Shown here: piece by piece, positions 41,498 to 50,577 of the stretch
How positions within the stretch are numbered: the first letter of the stretch is position 1
Layout of the letters: every line of letters starts with the position of its first letter
Source: Egaibacter danicus
Lineage (GTDB): Bacteria; Pseudomonadota; Gammaproteobacteria; Burkholderiales; Burkholderiaceae_C
Direction: 5' to 3'
NCBI GenBank assembly: GCA_016707075.1
Contig: JADJII010000007.1
Location: forward strand, 124,001-188,000
Length of the DNA stretch: 64,000 nucleotides
Translations under genes and position numbers: made by a program
The notes under the pieces: model-generated
What the model saw: only the letters and a program-made list of their open reading frames with translations
What the model was told of the DNA's origin: nothing
Database searches by the model: none

Positions 41498-42705
41498 CTA
41501 ATATGCGCCCCAGGTACGGGAGTTATGGGAAGCAGCAAGCGCACACGCGTTCCGCCGCCTTCACTATTTCCGACTTCAATACTGCCGCCCAATCGCCGGG
41601 CGCGGCCCTGCATGATTTCCAGCCCAAAATGAGCCGGTGAATCCAGACCTTTCGCGGACGCCAAAATAGTCGACACAGAAGGAGCAGCCATGCCCAGACC
41701 ATTGTCCTCAATCACGAACTCCAGCCGCTCGGTCGTCTTGTCAATCGCCAGCACGGCGCGCCGTGCCATGGAGTGTTTCGCGATATTGGCCAATGCCTCC
41801 TGAACAATGTGAAACACCTGAACCTCCTGCTCATCAGTCAGATTCAGATTCTGCACCGAATTCCTGACTTCCAGTGTGATGCCGGTGCGATCAAAGAAAC
41901 CGTCTGCGATGCCCTGTATCGCGTGCAGCAGGCCCAATGGGTCCATACGCGTGCGAAAGTAAGTCATGACTTCTCGCAAGTTGTCATGCACCTCACCCAC
42001 GGCCTTCTTGACATCCGACAGATACTTGAGGGAGTTCTGATCGTCGTGGGCCAGCATGGCGTCATTCAACAAAGGCAGGCGCATTCTGACGTAAGCCAGC
42101 GTCTGCGCAATGGCGTCATGCACTTCATTCACCATCTCCTGGCGCTCTTTCATGACTGTCACGCGCAGGCGCTCACGCTCAATCCGGGCATTGTGCAAAG
42201 CCAAACCCAGTAACTGACCGATCAGGCGCAATATGATTTGTGTCTGTGGGTTGATGTGAGTGTGCGCTTCATAAAACAGGTTGTAGATTCCCAGCACCTG
42301 GTTGCCATGGGTCAACGATATGGCCAATACGCTTTTGCATTGCGGGCCAAAGTATGTTTCCGTGCTGTGCCTGGCGCAGGATCGCACATCGTCTACCCAA
42401 CCCAGCACGTCGGAACCCGCCGCAATACCACACATGCCGCAGTCGCGCTCGACCAGCCGTTCAGCAATCACCACGTCCGGCGGCAAGCCTTGCTGCGCCA
42501 CCAACCGCATGTGTTGCCCGTCATCGGCCGAAATTCGAACTGCCCCGGCCTGAGCACCAGCCAGCGCAACGATGGGAGCCAGAAAACGTTCCAGCAACGG
42601 CTCCAGTTCAGTATTTGCCGCAAGCGCCGTCTCCAGGCCGGAGATGATGGTTCCATCATCGACGGAAGTCACTGGATTGAACAGGATAGTGGAAGAAATC
42701 ATCAT
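41494..42705 (-). CDS. Soluble GAF-domain sensor histidine kinase (HisKA_3), cysteine-containing
   Basis: About 403 residues from ATG 42705; a GTG at 42771 is possible but has no ribosome site. No membrane span. A GAF domain (about 30-175) carries four cysteines, C89, C92, C110 and C123 (ERDCGMCGIAAGS, VRSCARHS, GPQCKSVLAI). The NarX/NreB-type HisKA_3 dimerisation helix has H196 (NEVHDAIAQTLAYVRMRL), followed by HATPase_c (EALANIAKHS, VIEDNGLGM, HFGLEIMQGRARRLGG). The cysteines could hold an Fe-S cluster or react with sulfur species. It diverges from soeA across copy C of the 44-bp element. Confidence 0.9.
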   Translation of the reverse strand: MMISSTILFNPVTSVDDGTIISGLETALAANTELEPLLERFLAPIVALAGAQAGAVRISADDGQHMRLVAQQGLPPDVVIAERLVERDCGMCGIAAGSDVLGWVDDVRSCARHSTETYFGPQCKSVLAISLTHGNQVLGIYNLFYEAHTHINPQTQIILRLIGQLLGLALHNARIERERLRVTVMKERQEMVNEVHDAIAQTLAYVRMRLPLLNDAMLAHDDQNSLKYLSDVKKAVGEVHDNLREVMTYFRTRMDPLGLLHAIQGIADGFFDRTGITLEVRNSVQNLNLTDEQEVQVFHIVQEALANIAKHSMARRAVLAIDKTTERLEFVIEDNGLGMAAPSVSTILASAKGLDSPAHFGLEIMQGRARRLGGSIEVGNSEGGGTRVRLLLPITPVPGAHIR

Positions 42706-42840
42706 GCAGGTGCCTGAGAGACATGCTAATACATTACTCAATGCTGATGAATCGTAAAAACCCGAAGGCACAGCGATTTAGCCCGTGACCCCATCGGGAA
42801 GGACGCTAGATGTGGCACAGGCAACCCGGAGCCTGCACGC

Positions 42841-42884
42841 TACCCATTTGGGTTACACCGGATTACCCGTGTCGGCTATAGACG
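42841..42884 (+). promoter_or_regulatory. 44-bp shared sulfur-operon element, copy C (soeABC promoter)
   Basis: TACCCATTTGGGTTA, a 13-bp spacer ending TTACCC, then GTGTCGGCTATAGACG. Same layout as copies A and B and pointing toward soeA, whose start codon lies 118 bp further. The 296-bp gap between the kinase gene and soeA holds nothing else recognisable. Confidence 0.78.
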
Positions 42885-43001
42885 AGGCTAAGCCCACTTG
42901 TCTCTAATAGGCTCACTGTGTAAGTACTGTCCCGGCGCCCCGGTCACAGGCAGTCCGAGCCAGACATTTTCTGACCCGCCAGCGAGAAAAGCACCCATTG
43001 C

Positions 43002-45911
43002 ATGTCCGACACACCGCTTCACGACCCTTGCCGCCCACCGCTGGTTGACTCGACCACCGAAACGCGCAACACCACCTGCTATATGTGTGCTTGCCGATGT
43101 GGTATCCGTGTGCATTTACGCAATGGCGAAGTTCGATATATCGAAGGCAACCCGGAACACCCGCTAAACCAGGGCGTCATCTGCGCCAAGGGCTCCTCCG
43201 GCATCATGAAACAGTACTCGCCTGCACGCCTGACGAAGCCGCTGATGCGCAAACCAGGCAGTGAACGCGGCGACGGACAGTTCGTCGAAATCAGTTGGGA
43301 AGAAGCCTATTCCACCCTGGAGCAGCGGCTCAAAAAGATTCGCGCTATCGACCCCAAGCAGTTTGCCCTGTTCACCGGGCGTGACCAGATGCAGGCATTG
43401 ACCGGTTTGTTTGCACGTCAGTTTGGCACGCCGAACTACGCTGCGCACGGCGGCTTCTGCTCAGTCAACATGGCCGCCGGAATGATCTACACCATCGGTG
43501 GATCGTTCTGGGAATTTGGCGGGCCGGATCTGGAACGCGCGAAGCTTTTTGTGATGATTGGCACGGCGGAAGACCATCACTCCAACCCGATGAAAGCCGC
43601 GCTATCCAGATTCAAGCGCAACGGTGGACGGTTTGTCTCCATCAACCCGGTGCGCAGCGGCTATTCAGCTATTGCCGATGAATGGGTGCCGATCAAGCCG
43701 GGAACCGACGGTGTGTTGTTACTGGCTCTGATTCACGAACTGATCAGGCTGGGCCTGTATGACCGCGAGTTTCTGGCGCGATATACCAATGCGGGTCAGC
43801 TGGTCAATCAGGATACCCACAGTGATGACTTGGGCATGATGCTGCGCAACGTGCAGGGCGACGTGGTCAACCCGCTGCGTCCAGCCAACTTTTACTGGTG
43901 GGACCGTCTCACCGAACAACCCGTCTCCGACCACGCGGAAGGTGCGGATCCAGCGCTGTTGGGACACTTCACCATGCCGGACGGCACGCCCGCAGTGCCC
44001 GCATTCCAGTTGCTGGAGGAACGCGTCAAGCCCTACACGCCAGAGTGGGCCGAAGCCATTACAGGCATACCTGCAGACACCATTCGTCGCCTGGCGCATG
44101 AAATGGGCATCACCGCACGCGATCAAAAAATCGAACTGCCCATCGCGTGGACCGACAGCTGGGGCAAGCGCCATGCGTCAGTCACCGGCAACCCGGTGGC
44201 TTTTCACGCCATGCGCGGTCTCGCGGCTCACTCCAATGGCTTTCAGACCATTCGCTCACTTTCGATACTGATGTCACTCTTGGGAACCATCGACCGCCCA
44301 GGAGGTTTCCGACACAAAGCCCCGTATCCACGCGCCGTACCACCCAATGCTCGCCCACCCAAAGGGCCGCAGGCGGTTAAGCCCAACACGCCACTGGATG
44401 GCGCGCCATTGGGTTGGCCAGAAAGCCCGGATGACTTGTTTGTGGATGAACAAGGCAAACCGGTACGTATCGACAAGGGCTTCTCCTGGGAACATCCGCT
44501 GTCGGCTCACGGCCTGATGCACAACGTCATCACCAACGCTTGGCGCGGTGATCCTTACCGCATTGACACCTTGCTGATCTTCATGGCGAACATGGCCTGG
44601 AACTCCACCATGAACACCTCCGAAGTGCGCAAGATGCTCAATGACAAGCGCGAAGATGGAGAATACAAAATTCCGTTCCTTGTGGTGTGTGACGCGTTCC
44701 AGTCGGAGATGACGGCCTTTGCCGATCTGATTCTGCCGGACACCACCTATCTCGAGCGGCATGATTGCATGTCCATGCTGGACCGCCCCATCTCCGAATT
44801 CGACGGCCCGGTGGATTCGGTGCGCATTCCCGTGGTTGCGCCCAAAGGCGAGTGCAAACCTTTTCAGGAAGTCCTGGTTGAGTTGGCCGGTCGACTCAAG
44901 TTCCCGGCCTTTACGCACACGGATGGGACGCGCAAGTTCCGCAACTACACTGACTTCATCGTCAACTACGAAACGGCGCCGGGTTCAGGCATCGGTTTTC
45001 TGGCAGGCTGGCGTGGCAAAGGTGGCGAAAAGTCCATGCGTGGCGAACCTAACCCCAAACAATGGGAAATGTACGAAAAGAACAATTGCGTGTTCCACTA
45101 CCAGATGCCGGTGGAATACCAGTACATGCGAAACTGGAATCGCGGTTACATGGAGTGGGCACAAAAAGTAGGCATCCGGCGAGACAAGGATCCCATCGTC
45201 ATCCATATCTATTCCGAATTTCTGCAAGGCTTCCGGCGCGCAGCCCAGGGCAAACGCCCTGGCAAACAACCACCCGATCACCTGCGCAATCGCGTCGAGA
45301 CCTATTTCGATCCGCTGCCGTTTTACTACGCACCACTGGAAGAGCAAGCGACCGATACCGCAAAATACCCGCTCAATGCAATCACCCAGCGCCCAATGGC
45401 GATGTATCACTCATGGGACTCGCAAAACGCCTGGCTGCGACAGATTCATGCGCACAACTACCTGTTCGTCAACCCCAGGACGGCCAGCTCTGAAGGCATT
45501 TCCGATGGCGGCTGGATGTGGGTGGAGTCGCAATGGGGCAAGGTGCGCTGCATGTGCCGCTATTCCGAAGCGGTGGAGCCCGGAACGGTATGGACATGGA
45601 ACGCCATCGGAAAATCTGCTGGTGCCTGGAATCTGACTCCCGAGGCGAATGAATCGCAACGTGGCTTTTTGCTCAACCACCTGATCTCGGAAGAATTGCC
45701 CGCATCTACCGCCGGCGCCTTCGTGTCCAACTCCGACCCCATCACTGGCCAGGCCGCATGGTACGACGTTCGCGTGCGTATCTACAAAGCGCAGGACGAC
45801 GAACCCAAGCAGAGTTGGCCTCAGTTCAAGGCGGTACCAGCAGCCCCTGGGGTTCAGTCCGTTGTGCCGCGCTGGCTGGCCTACTTCGCTGGCAAGGGAG
45901 CAGGCAAATGA
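43002..45911 (+). CDS. soeA: Sulfite:quinone dehydrogenase SoeA (molybdopterin subunit)
   Basis: 969 residues of the DMSO-reductase family. The N-terminal [4Fe-4S] motif is C26-x2-C29-x3-C33-x27-C61 (CYMCACRCG, VICAKG). MoCo-binding motifs include FVMIGTAEDHHSNPMKAAL and LILPDTTYLERHDCM. No twin-arginine signal is present, in line with a cytoplasmic enzyme. SoeABC oxidises the sulfite made by rDsr at the inner face of the membrane. Its stop overlaps soeB (ATGA). Phylogenetically related thiosulfate/polysulfide reductases are the main alternative, but those carry a Tat signal. Confidence 0.92.
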   Translation: MSDTPLHDPCRPPLVDSTTETRNTTCYMCACRCGIRVHLRNGEVRYIEGNPEHPLNQGVICAKGSSGIMKQYSPARLTKPLMRKPGSERGDGQFVEISWEEAYSTLEQRLKKIRAIDPKQFALFTGRDQMQALTGLFARQFGTPNYAAHGGFCSVNMAAGMIYTIGGSFWEFGGPDLERAKLFVMIGTAEDHHSNPMKAALSRFKRNGGRFVSINPVRSGYSAIADEWVPIKPGTDGVLLLALIHELIRLGLYDREFLARYTNAGQLVNQDTHSDDLGMMLRNVQGDVVNPLRPANFYWWDRLTEQPVSDHAEGADPALLGHFTMPDGTPAVPAFQLLEERVKPYTPEWAEAITGIPADTIRRLAHEMGITARDQKIELPIAWTDSWGKRHASVTGNPVAFHAMRGLAAHSNGFQTIRSLSILMSLLGTIDRPGGFRHKAPYPRAVPPNARPPKGPQAVKPNTPLDGAPLGWPESPDDLFVDEQGKPVRIDKGFSWEHPLSAHGLMHNVITNAWRGDPYRIDTLLIFMANMAWNSTMNTSEVRKMLNDKREDGEYKIPFLVVCDAFQSEMTAFADLILPDTTYLERHDCMSMLDRPISEFDGPVDSVRIPVVAPKGECKPFQEVLVELAGRLKFPAFTHTDGTRKFRNYTDFIVNYETAPGSGIGFLAGWRGKGGEKSMRGEPNPKQWEMYEKNNCVFHYQMPVEYQYMRNWNRGYMEWAQKVGIRRDKDPIVIHIYSEFLQGFRRAAQGKRPGKQPPDHLRNRVETYFDPLPFYYAPLEEQATDTAKYPLNAITQRPMAMYHSWDSQNAWLRQIHAHNYLFVNPRTASSEGISDGGWMWVESQWGKVRCMCRYSEAVEPGTVWTWNAIGKSAGAWNLTPEANESQRGFLLNHLISEELPASTAGAFVSNSDPITGQAAWYDVRVRIYKAQDDEPKQSWPQFKAVPAAPGVQSVVPRWLAYFAGKGAGK

Positions 45912-46636
45912 CACAACTCGCGTTGGTCATCGACCTGAACGTGTGCGTGGGTTGCCATGCCTGTGTTACCAGCTGCAAACAGTGGAACACGTCTGGCGCG
46001 GCAGGCGCACTGGCTGACCTGAATCCTTACGGAGCCGATCCGAACGGCACCTTCTTCAACCGGGTCCAGACTTTTGAAGTGGGTGAATTTCCGAACACGC
46101 AGACGGTTCACTTCCCCAAATCCTGCCTGCATTGTGAAGACCCGCCTTGTGTGCCAGTATGCCCGACCGGTGCCAGCTACAAGCGCGCAGAAGACGGCAT
46201 CGTGCTGGTGGACTACGACAAATGCATTGGCTGCAAGTATTGCTCCTGGGCTTGCCCCTACGGCGCACGCGAATTTGACGAGCAACGCAAGGTCATGACC
46301 AAATGCACCCTGTGTGTTGATCGGGTTACCGATACCAGGCTGCCGGAGCCCGAAAGAAAGCCGGCCTGCGTGCTGGCCTGCCCAGCCAATGCCCGTCTAT
46401 TCGGTGATGTGCACGACCCTGACTCGGTGGTTTCAAAAGCCATCGCCGACCGTGGTGGCTACCAGCTCATGCCGGAATGGGGAACCCGTCCAGCCAATCA
46501 CTATCTGCCCCGGCGCAAGACAGAAATTCGTATTCACCCCGAAGACCTGGAGCGTGTGGATAACCCGCTGAAGATTGACGGCAAACAACCCGAGCACGCG
46601 CACCGCGATCCTGGGCGCGAAGACTTCGCCACCTGA
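45908..46636 (+). CDS. soeB: SoeB iron-sulfur subunit
   Basis: 242 residues from ATG 45908. Four ferredoxin-type cysteine sets: C13/C16/C19/C23 (CVGCHACVTSC), CLHCEDPPCVPVCP, CIGCKYCSWACP and CTLCVDRV...CVLACP. It carries electrons from SoeA to SoeC. No signal peptide. 19 bp to soeC. Confidence 0.94.
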   Translation: MTQLALVIDLNVCVGCHACVTSCKQWNTSGAAGALADLNPYGADPNGTFFNRVQTFEVGEFPNTQTVHFPKSCLHCEDPPCVPVCPTGASYKRAEDGIVLVDYDKCIGCKYCSWACPYGAREFDEQRKVMTKCTLCVDRVTDTRLPEPERKPACVLACPANARLFGDVHDPDSVVSKAIADRGGYQLMPEWGTRPANHYLPRRKTEIRIHPEDLERVDNPLKIDGKQPEHAHRDPGREDFAT

Positions 46637-46654
46637 AACCCGATACGGCTCACC

Positions 46655-47596
46655 ATGCAACCTGCTTTTTCGGTTATTTTTCTGACAACGCTGATCGGCG
46701 CCGCGCAAGGACTTTTTCTGGCGCTGTATGGCACCGAGGTCACGGGCGCCGGAGGTCTGAATCCTGTCGATGGCCATCGTTTTTTGGCCTTGGGCAGCCT
46801 GGTAGCCTTGGTGCTGACCGGACTGGGCCTTCTGGCTTCATTTTTTCACCTGGGTCGTCCTGAACGCGCCTGGCGCTCCGCGGCCATGTGGCGTACGTCC
46901 TGGCTATCGCGTGAGGTCATTGCCCTGCCACTGTTTATGCTGTGCCTTTTCCTTTATGGCGGCTCGCATTTACTGGGCTCAGGACATGCTTCACTCATAG
47001 GTGCCATGACTTTGGTGATCTGTGTGGTGCTATTCGTCTGCACCGCCATGATTTACGCGTCAGTCCGCTTCCTTCAGGAGTGGGCCAGTCCGCTCACCCT
47101 AGTGAACTACCTGTTGCTTGGTTGCGCCTCGGGTTTGATGCTGGCAACACTGCTGGCGGCGGTTTCAGGCATGTCTGGTCTGGTGCGGCCCTATGCGCTC
47201 GCCGCCATCGTGTTGACCTTGGCGGCCTGGATCACGCGGAGTGCCTCACTGGTGCGAAACACCCGGCTCAAGCCGAAATCGACCCTGCAAAGCGCTATTG
47301 GCATCAAGCATCCACGCATCGTACAAAAAGCGCAGGGTTTCATGGGGGGTTCATTCAATACCCGCGAGTTTTTCCATGGCCGCACGGTTGCGGTGCTGCG
47401 TTCGGTCAAATGGGCTTTCTTGCTGCTGGCATTCCCACTGCCACTACTATGCCTCTCCCTTGGGTTGAATACCGAATCCACGCATTGGCTGTGGGCGGCC
47501 TTTGGATTTCAATACATAGGATTGCTGATGGAACGCTGGTTCTTCTTCGCCCAGGCCAATCATCCGCAAAACCTGTACTACCAAACTATTTCCTGA
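46655..47596 (+). CDS. soeC: SoeC membrane anchor (DmsC-like)
   Basis: 313 residues with eight or so membrane helices. DmsC-type segments are FFHLGRPERAWRSAAMWRTS, SWLSREVIALPLFML and FQYIGLLMERWFFFAQANHPQ. It would pass electrons from SoeB to quinone. Ends 12 bp before the TSUP gene. Confidence 0.92.
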   Translation: MQPAFSVIFLTTLIGAAQGLFLALYGTEVTGAGGLNPVDGHRFLALGSLVALVLTGLGLLASFFHLGRPERAWRSAAMWRTSWLSREVIALPLFMLCLFLYGGSHLLGSGHASLIGAMTLVICVVLFVCTAMIYASVRFLQEWASPLTLVNYLLLGCASGLMLATLLAAVSGMSGLVRPYALAAIVLTLAAWITRSASLVRNTRLKPKSTLQSAIGIKHPRIVQKAQGFMGGSFNTREFFHGRTVAVLRSVKWAFLLLAFPLPLLCLSLGLNTESTHWLWAAFGFQYIGLLMERWFFFAQANHPQNLYYQTIS

Positions 47597-47607
47597 AAAC
47601 GTTTTTC

Positions 47608-48573
47608 ATGCTCAAACTGCCCTTATCAGCTTTGGCAACGCTACGGCAGGGATGGACGATCGGGTCGCTACTTCTATTGCTGGCCATTCCAGCTCAAGCC
47701 GCTGAAAATGTGGCAAACGTAAGTACCCTGCCATGGTGGTTCTGGCCGCTGGCCTTGTTTGTCACCTGCTTTTTTATCGGCATTGTGGCCGTGCCTGCTG
47801 GTATTGGCGGAGGCACCTTGTTCGTTCCCATCGTCGGCGGGTTCTTTCCCTTTCATCTGGACTTTGTGCGGGGTGCTGGTTTGCTGGTTGCACTGGCCAG
47901 CGCACTCGCAGCCGGGCCGATGCTGCTTCGCGGCGGACTGTCCAGTCTGCGCCTGGCGTTGCCACTGGCACTACTGGCCTGCATGAGTTCCATCGCAGGG
48001 GCGCTGTTGGGGCTGGCGCTACCTGCATCGATGATCCAGACTGCGCTGGGCATGATCGTGCTGGGTATCGTGACACTCATGCTGATGTCAAAGAAATCAG
48101 AGTTTCCGTACGTGGCGCAAGCCGACCGGTTGTCCTCAGCGCTGGGAATTCACGGAGTTTTTGTCGACGGCGCCTCCAATCGAACCATAGACTGGCAGGT
48201 GCATCGCACACCCTTAGGTCTAGCGCTGTTTTTGGTCATCGGCGTCATGGCCGGAATGTTTGGCATTGGAGCGGGTTGGGCCAACGTGCCTGCGCTCAAT
48301 CTGCTGATGGGCGCTCCGCTGAAGGTCTCCGCGGGCACATCGGGGCTGGTGCTGTCGCTGGTGGACTCATCCGCCGCGTGGGTCTACCTGAACCGAGGCG
48401 CGGTGTTGCCGATGATCGCAGTGCCCTCGGTGGTGGGCATGATGCTGGGAGCACGCATCGGCGCGCGCCTGCTCCATGTGCTCAAGGGTTCCGTCATTCG
48501 CAAAATGGTTATCGCCTTGCTGCTGTTTGCGGGTATTCGTGCCTTGCTCAAAGGCTTGGGGCTGTGGGTGTGA
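47608..48573 (+). CDS. TSUP family (TauE/SafE) sulfite exporter-like protein
   Basis: 321 residues from ATG 47608. After a signal-like N-terminus come eight membrane helices in two repeats, with the TSUP motifs VPAGIGGGTLFVPIVGGFFP and GMFGIGAGWANVPALNLLMG. TSUP proteins move sulfite, sulfoacetate and related anions. Directly behind soeC the likely role is export of excess sulfite (inference). Confidence 0.9.
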   Translation: MLKLPLSALATLRQGWTIGSLLLLLAIPAQAAENVANVSTLPWWFWPLALFVTCFFIGIVAVPAGIGGGTLFVPIVGGFFPFHLDFVRGAGLLVALASALAAGPMLLRGGLSSLRLALPLALLACMSSIAGALLGLALPASMIQTALGMIVLGIVTLMLMSKKSEFPYVAQADRLSSALGIHGVFVDGASNRTIDWQVHRTPLGLALFLVIGVMAGMFGIGAGWANVPALNLLMGAPLKVSAGTSGLVLSLVDSSAAWVYLNRGAVLPMIAVPSVVGMMLGARIGARLLHVLKGSVIRKMVIALLLFAGIRALLKGLGLWV

Positions 48574-48586
48574 GGACGAAAGATCG

Positions 48587-49015
48587 ATGAACGACGCCAG
48601 TTCCACGCACGCCCAGCAGCAGCAAGCCGAGGCTTCCCGCTATGCGCTCCTGCTGGATTGGGGTACGCGCATCGGTCTGTTGGCGCTGGTCATCAGTTTC
48701 GCAGCCTACCTGTTCGGGTGGCTGGAGCCCCATGTACCTCTGGAGCAGTTGCCCGGCGTCTGGAGCCTGCCGGTAGCTGCCTACCTGGAGCGCACGGCTA
48801 CGCCCACGGGATGGGCGTGGCTGACTATGGCCTACAAGGGGGACTTGTCCAACCTGATCGGCATTGCGTTGCTGGCGGGCTGCTCACTGCCCCCGTTGCT
48901 GGGCCTGATCCCCCTCTACCTGAAACGGCGCGACTATGCCTATGCAGGCATCAGTGCCTTCGTGGCCATGGTACTCGTGCTGGCTGCTTCGGGCCTTCTG
49001 ACGGGGGGACATTGA
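48587..49015 (+). CDS. Membrane protein with four hydrophobic helices, DUF1634-like
   Basis: 142 residues. A polar N-terminus (Gln-rich, ASSTHAQQQQAEASR) precedes helices at about 22-45, 85-110 and 118-140. LYLKRRDYAYAGISAFVAMV and YKGDLSNLIGIALLAG resemble the small membrane proteins paired with TSUP transporters (DUF1634 type), but the match is by eye. It lies 13 bp after the TSUP gene, so it is probably an accessory subunit. Confidence 0.7.
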   Translation: MNDASSTHAQQQQAEASRYALLLDWGTRIGLLALVISFAAYLFGWLEPHVPLEQLPGVWSLPVAAYLERTATPTGWAWLTMAYKGDLSNLIGIALLAGCSLPPLLGLIPLYLKRRDYAYAGISAFVAMVLVLAASGLLTGGH

Positions 49016-49017
49016 AC

Positions 49018-49842
49018 ATGCCGGAACTCTTTGCGCGCCTGTTACTGGCTACCGAACACACTGAATTTGACACCGGCGCTGAAAAAGTGGCCTTGGCAAT
49101 GGCCAAACGCTGCCAACTGCCGCTGGCAACGGTCCTGCCGCTGGTAAGCAATCCGGAATATGAAGCTCTGGCTCCCCAAATTGCAGCAAGAGACGAGCGT
49201 GACGCGGCCGACAAGATCACCCGGTTGCGCGCACAAGCGGTTGCCGTGGGTGTTGCCATCGACTTGCGCGTACGGCGTGGCGAAGAACCCTACCGTGAGA
49301 TCGTTGATGAAGCGAAGGAACAAGGTTCGGAGCTGATCATCATCCGGCGTCGGGGAAAACGGAGCTTTCTGGCCAACCTGCTGGTCGGCGAGATGGTCAG
49401 CAAGGTGGTGGCGCACGCCCCGTGCCACGTATTGATCGTGCCGCAGGATGGGCGCATGTGGAACCAGCGCGTGCTGGTGGCGGCGGAGCCGACGCCCCAA
49501 GGCCGCCAGGTCATCGCTACTGCCGTAGCGGTCGCAGCCCAATGCGGACTCCCGCTGCATCTGGTGAGCGTTGTGCCGGCTGAGGGGTTGCGCCCGCAGG
49601 CAGACGCATTCATCAACGAAATGACGAACAAGGCGCGGTTGGGTGGCGTTACAGCACAGGGAGAAGTGCGAACCGGAAAATCGTTCACGGAAATTCTGAA
49701 CTCGGCGACCACGTGTCAGGCTGACCTGATCGTTGTCGGTAGTCGCGGTGACAACCGCATCGGCCGGGCCTTGGTCGGCGGCGTCGCTCAGAAGGTGATG
49801 GGGCTCTCCGAGCACCCGGTGCTGGTTCTGCATCTTCCATAA
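49018..49842 (+). CDS. Tandem universal stress (UspA) protein
   Basis: 274 residues made of two Usp domains (about 1-142 and 150-274). The second ends with the nucleotide-binding motif VVGSRGDNRIGRALVGGVAQ then VMGLSEHPVLVLHLP. The first has IIIRRRGKRSFLANLLVGEM at the equivalent place, with the Gly-rich motif changed, so only the second may bind ATP. 2 bp after the membrane protein gene. Confidence 0.88.
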   Translation: MPELFARLLLATEHTEFDTGAEKVALAMAKRCQLPLATVLPLVSNPEYEALAPQIAARDERDAADKITRLRAQAVAVGVAIDLRVRRGEEPYREIVDEAKEQGSELIIIRRRGKRSFLANLLVGEMVSKVVAHAPCHVLIVPQDGRMWNQRVLVAAEPTPQGRQVIATAVAVAAQCGLPLHLVSVVPAEGLRPQADAFINEMTNKARLGGVTAQGEVRTGKSFTEILNSATTCQADLIVVGSRGDNRIGRALVGGVAQKVMGLSEHPVLVLHLP

Positions 49843-49860
49843 CCAAAGGAATTCTTCTCC

Positions 49861-50487
49861 ATGAGTGACGCGCTGAACTACCTGCTCAAAGCACGCCCCG
49901 ACGCGTTGGGCCATTACTTCGCATTTCTAAAGGATGCAGGCAAACACCTGGACCCCAAGACCAGGAACCTTATTTCGGTCATCACCAAAGTCCACGCACA
50001 AACGGAGCGCGGCTTCCGCCAATATCTGGGGCGTGCCCTGCGCGAGGGATGTACTCCCATGGAAGTTCTGGATGCGCTGCTGATGGCATTTCCGACGTTG
50101 GGGCTGGCCAGGATTATCTGGGCCGTCGACATCATTCTGGACATGAACATCCCCGAATTCCATCCGGATGCATTGACCCACCCGGCTGGATGGCACGACG
50201 TGATGGCAAGTGCCGATGTCAAGGACGGTGAAGTCACTCGTACTGAATGCGATGGTCACGGCCTGTTCGTGTATCGCGACCAGAAATCTTTTCAGGTGTT
50301 TGACAGTCGGTGCCCCCACCAAAGCACCGACATCCCCGAACTGGCGCTCCATGGCAGCACCTTGACCTGCCCCAAGCACCAATGGGAGTTCGATGCAACG
50401 AGCGGAGCCTGTATCAAAAAGGGCAACAGCCCGCTCAAACGCTTCGAATCGAAAGTCGCCAAAAGCCGTTTGCTGGCTTTCTGGTAA
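49861..50487 (+). CDS. CMD (AhpD-like)-Rieske fusion protein
   Basis: 208 residues. Residues 1-105 resemble a carboxymuconolactone-decarboxylase-type helical domain (DPKTRNLISVITKVHAQTER, GCTPMEVLDALLMAFPTLGL) but without the AhpD CxxC pair. Residues 110-208 are a Rieske [2Fe-2S] domain with ligands C151/H153 (CPH) and C170/H173 (CPKH). No signal peptide. It may serve as a soluble redox partner; the substrate is unknown. 18 bp after the uspA gene in the soe operon. Confidence 0.82.
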   Translation: MSDALNYLLKARPDALGHYFAFLKDAGKHLDPKTRNLISVITKVHAQTERGFRQYLGRALREGCTPMEVLDALLMAFPTLGLARIIWAVDIILDMNIPEFHPDALTHPAGWHDVMASADVKDGEVTRTECDGHGLFVYRDQKSFQVFDSRCPHQSTDIPELALHGSTLTCPKHQWEFDATSGACIKKGNSPLKRFESKVAKSRLLAFW

Positions 50488-50577
50488 TTCACATCTGTCG
50501 CATTCGTCTAACTACCCACCGATCATCATCCCAGTGAAAACCCGCGCTTCCATTCATTAATACACCAGGAGACCACC

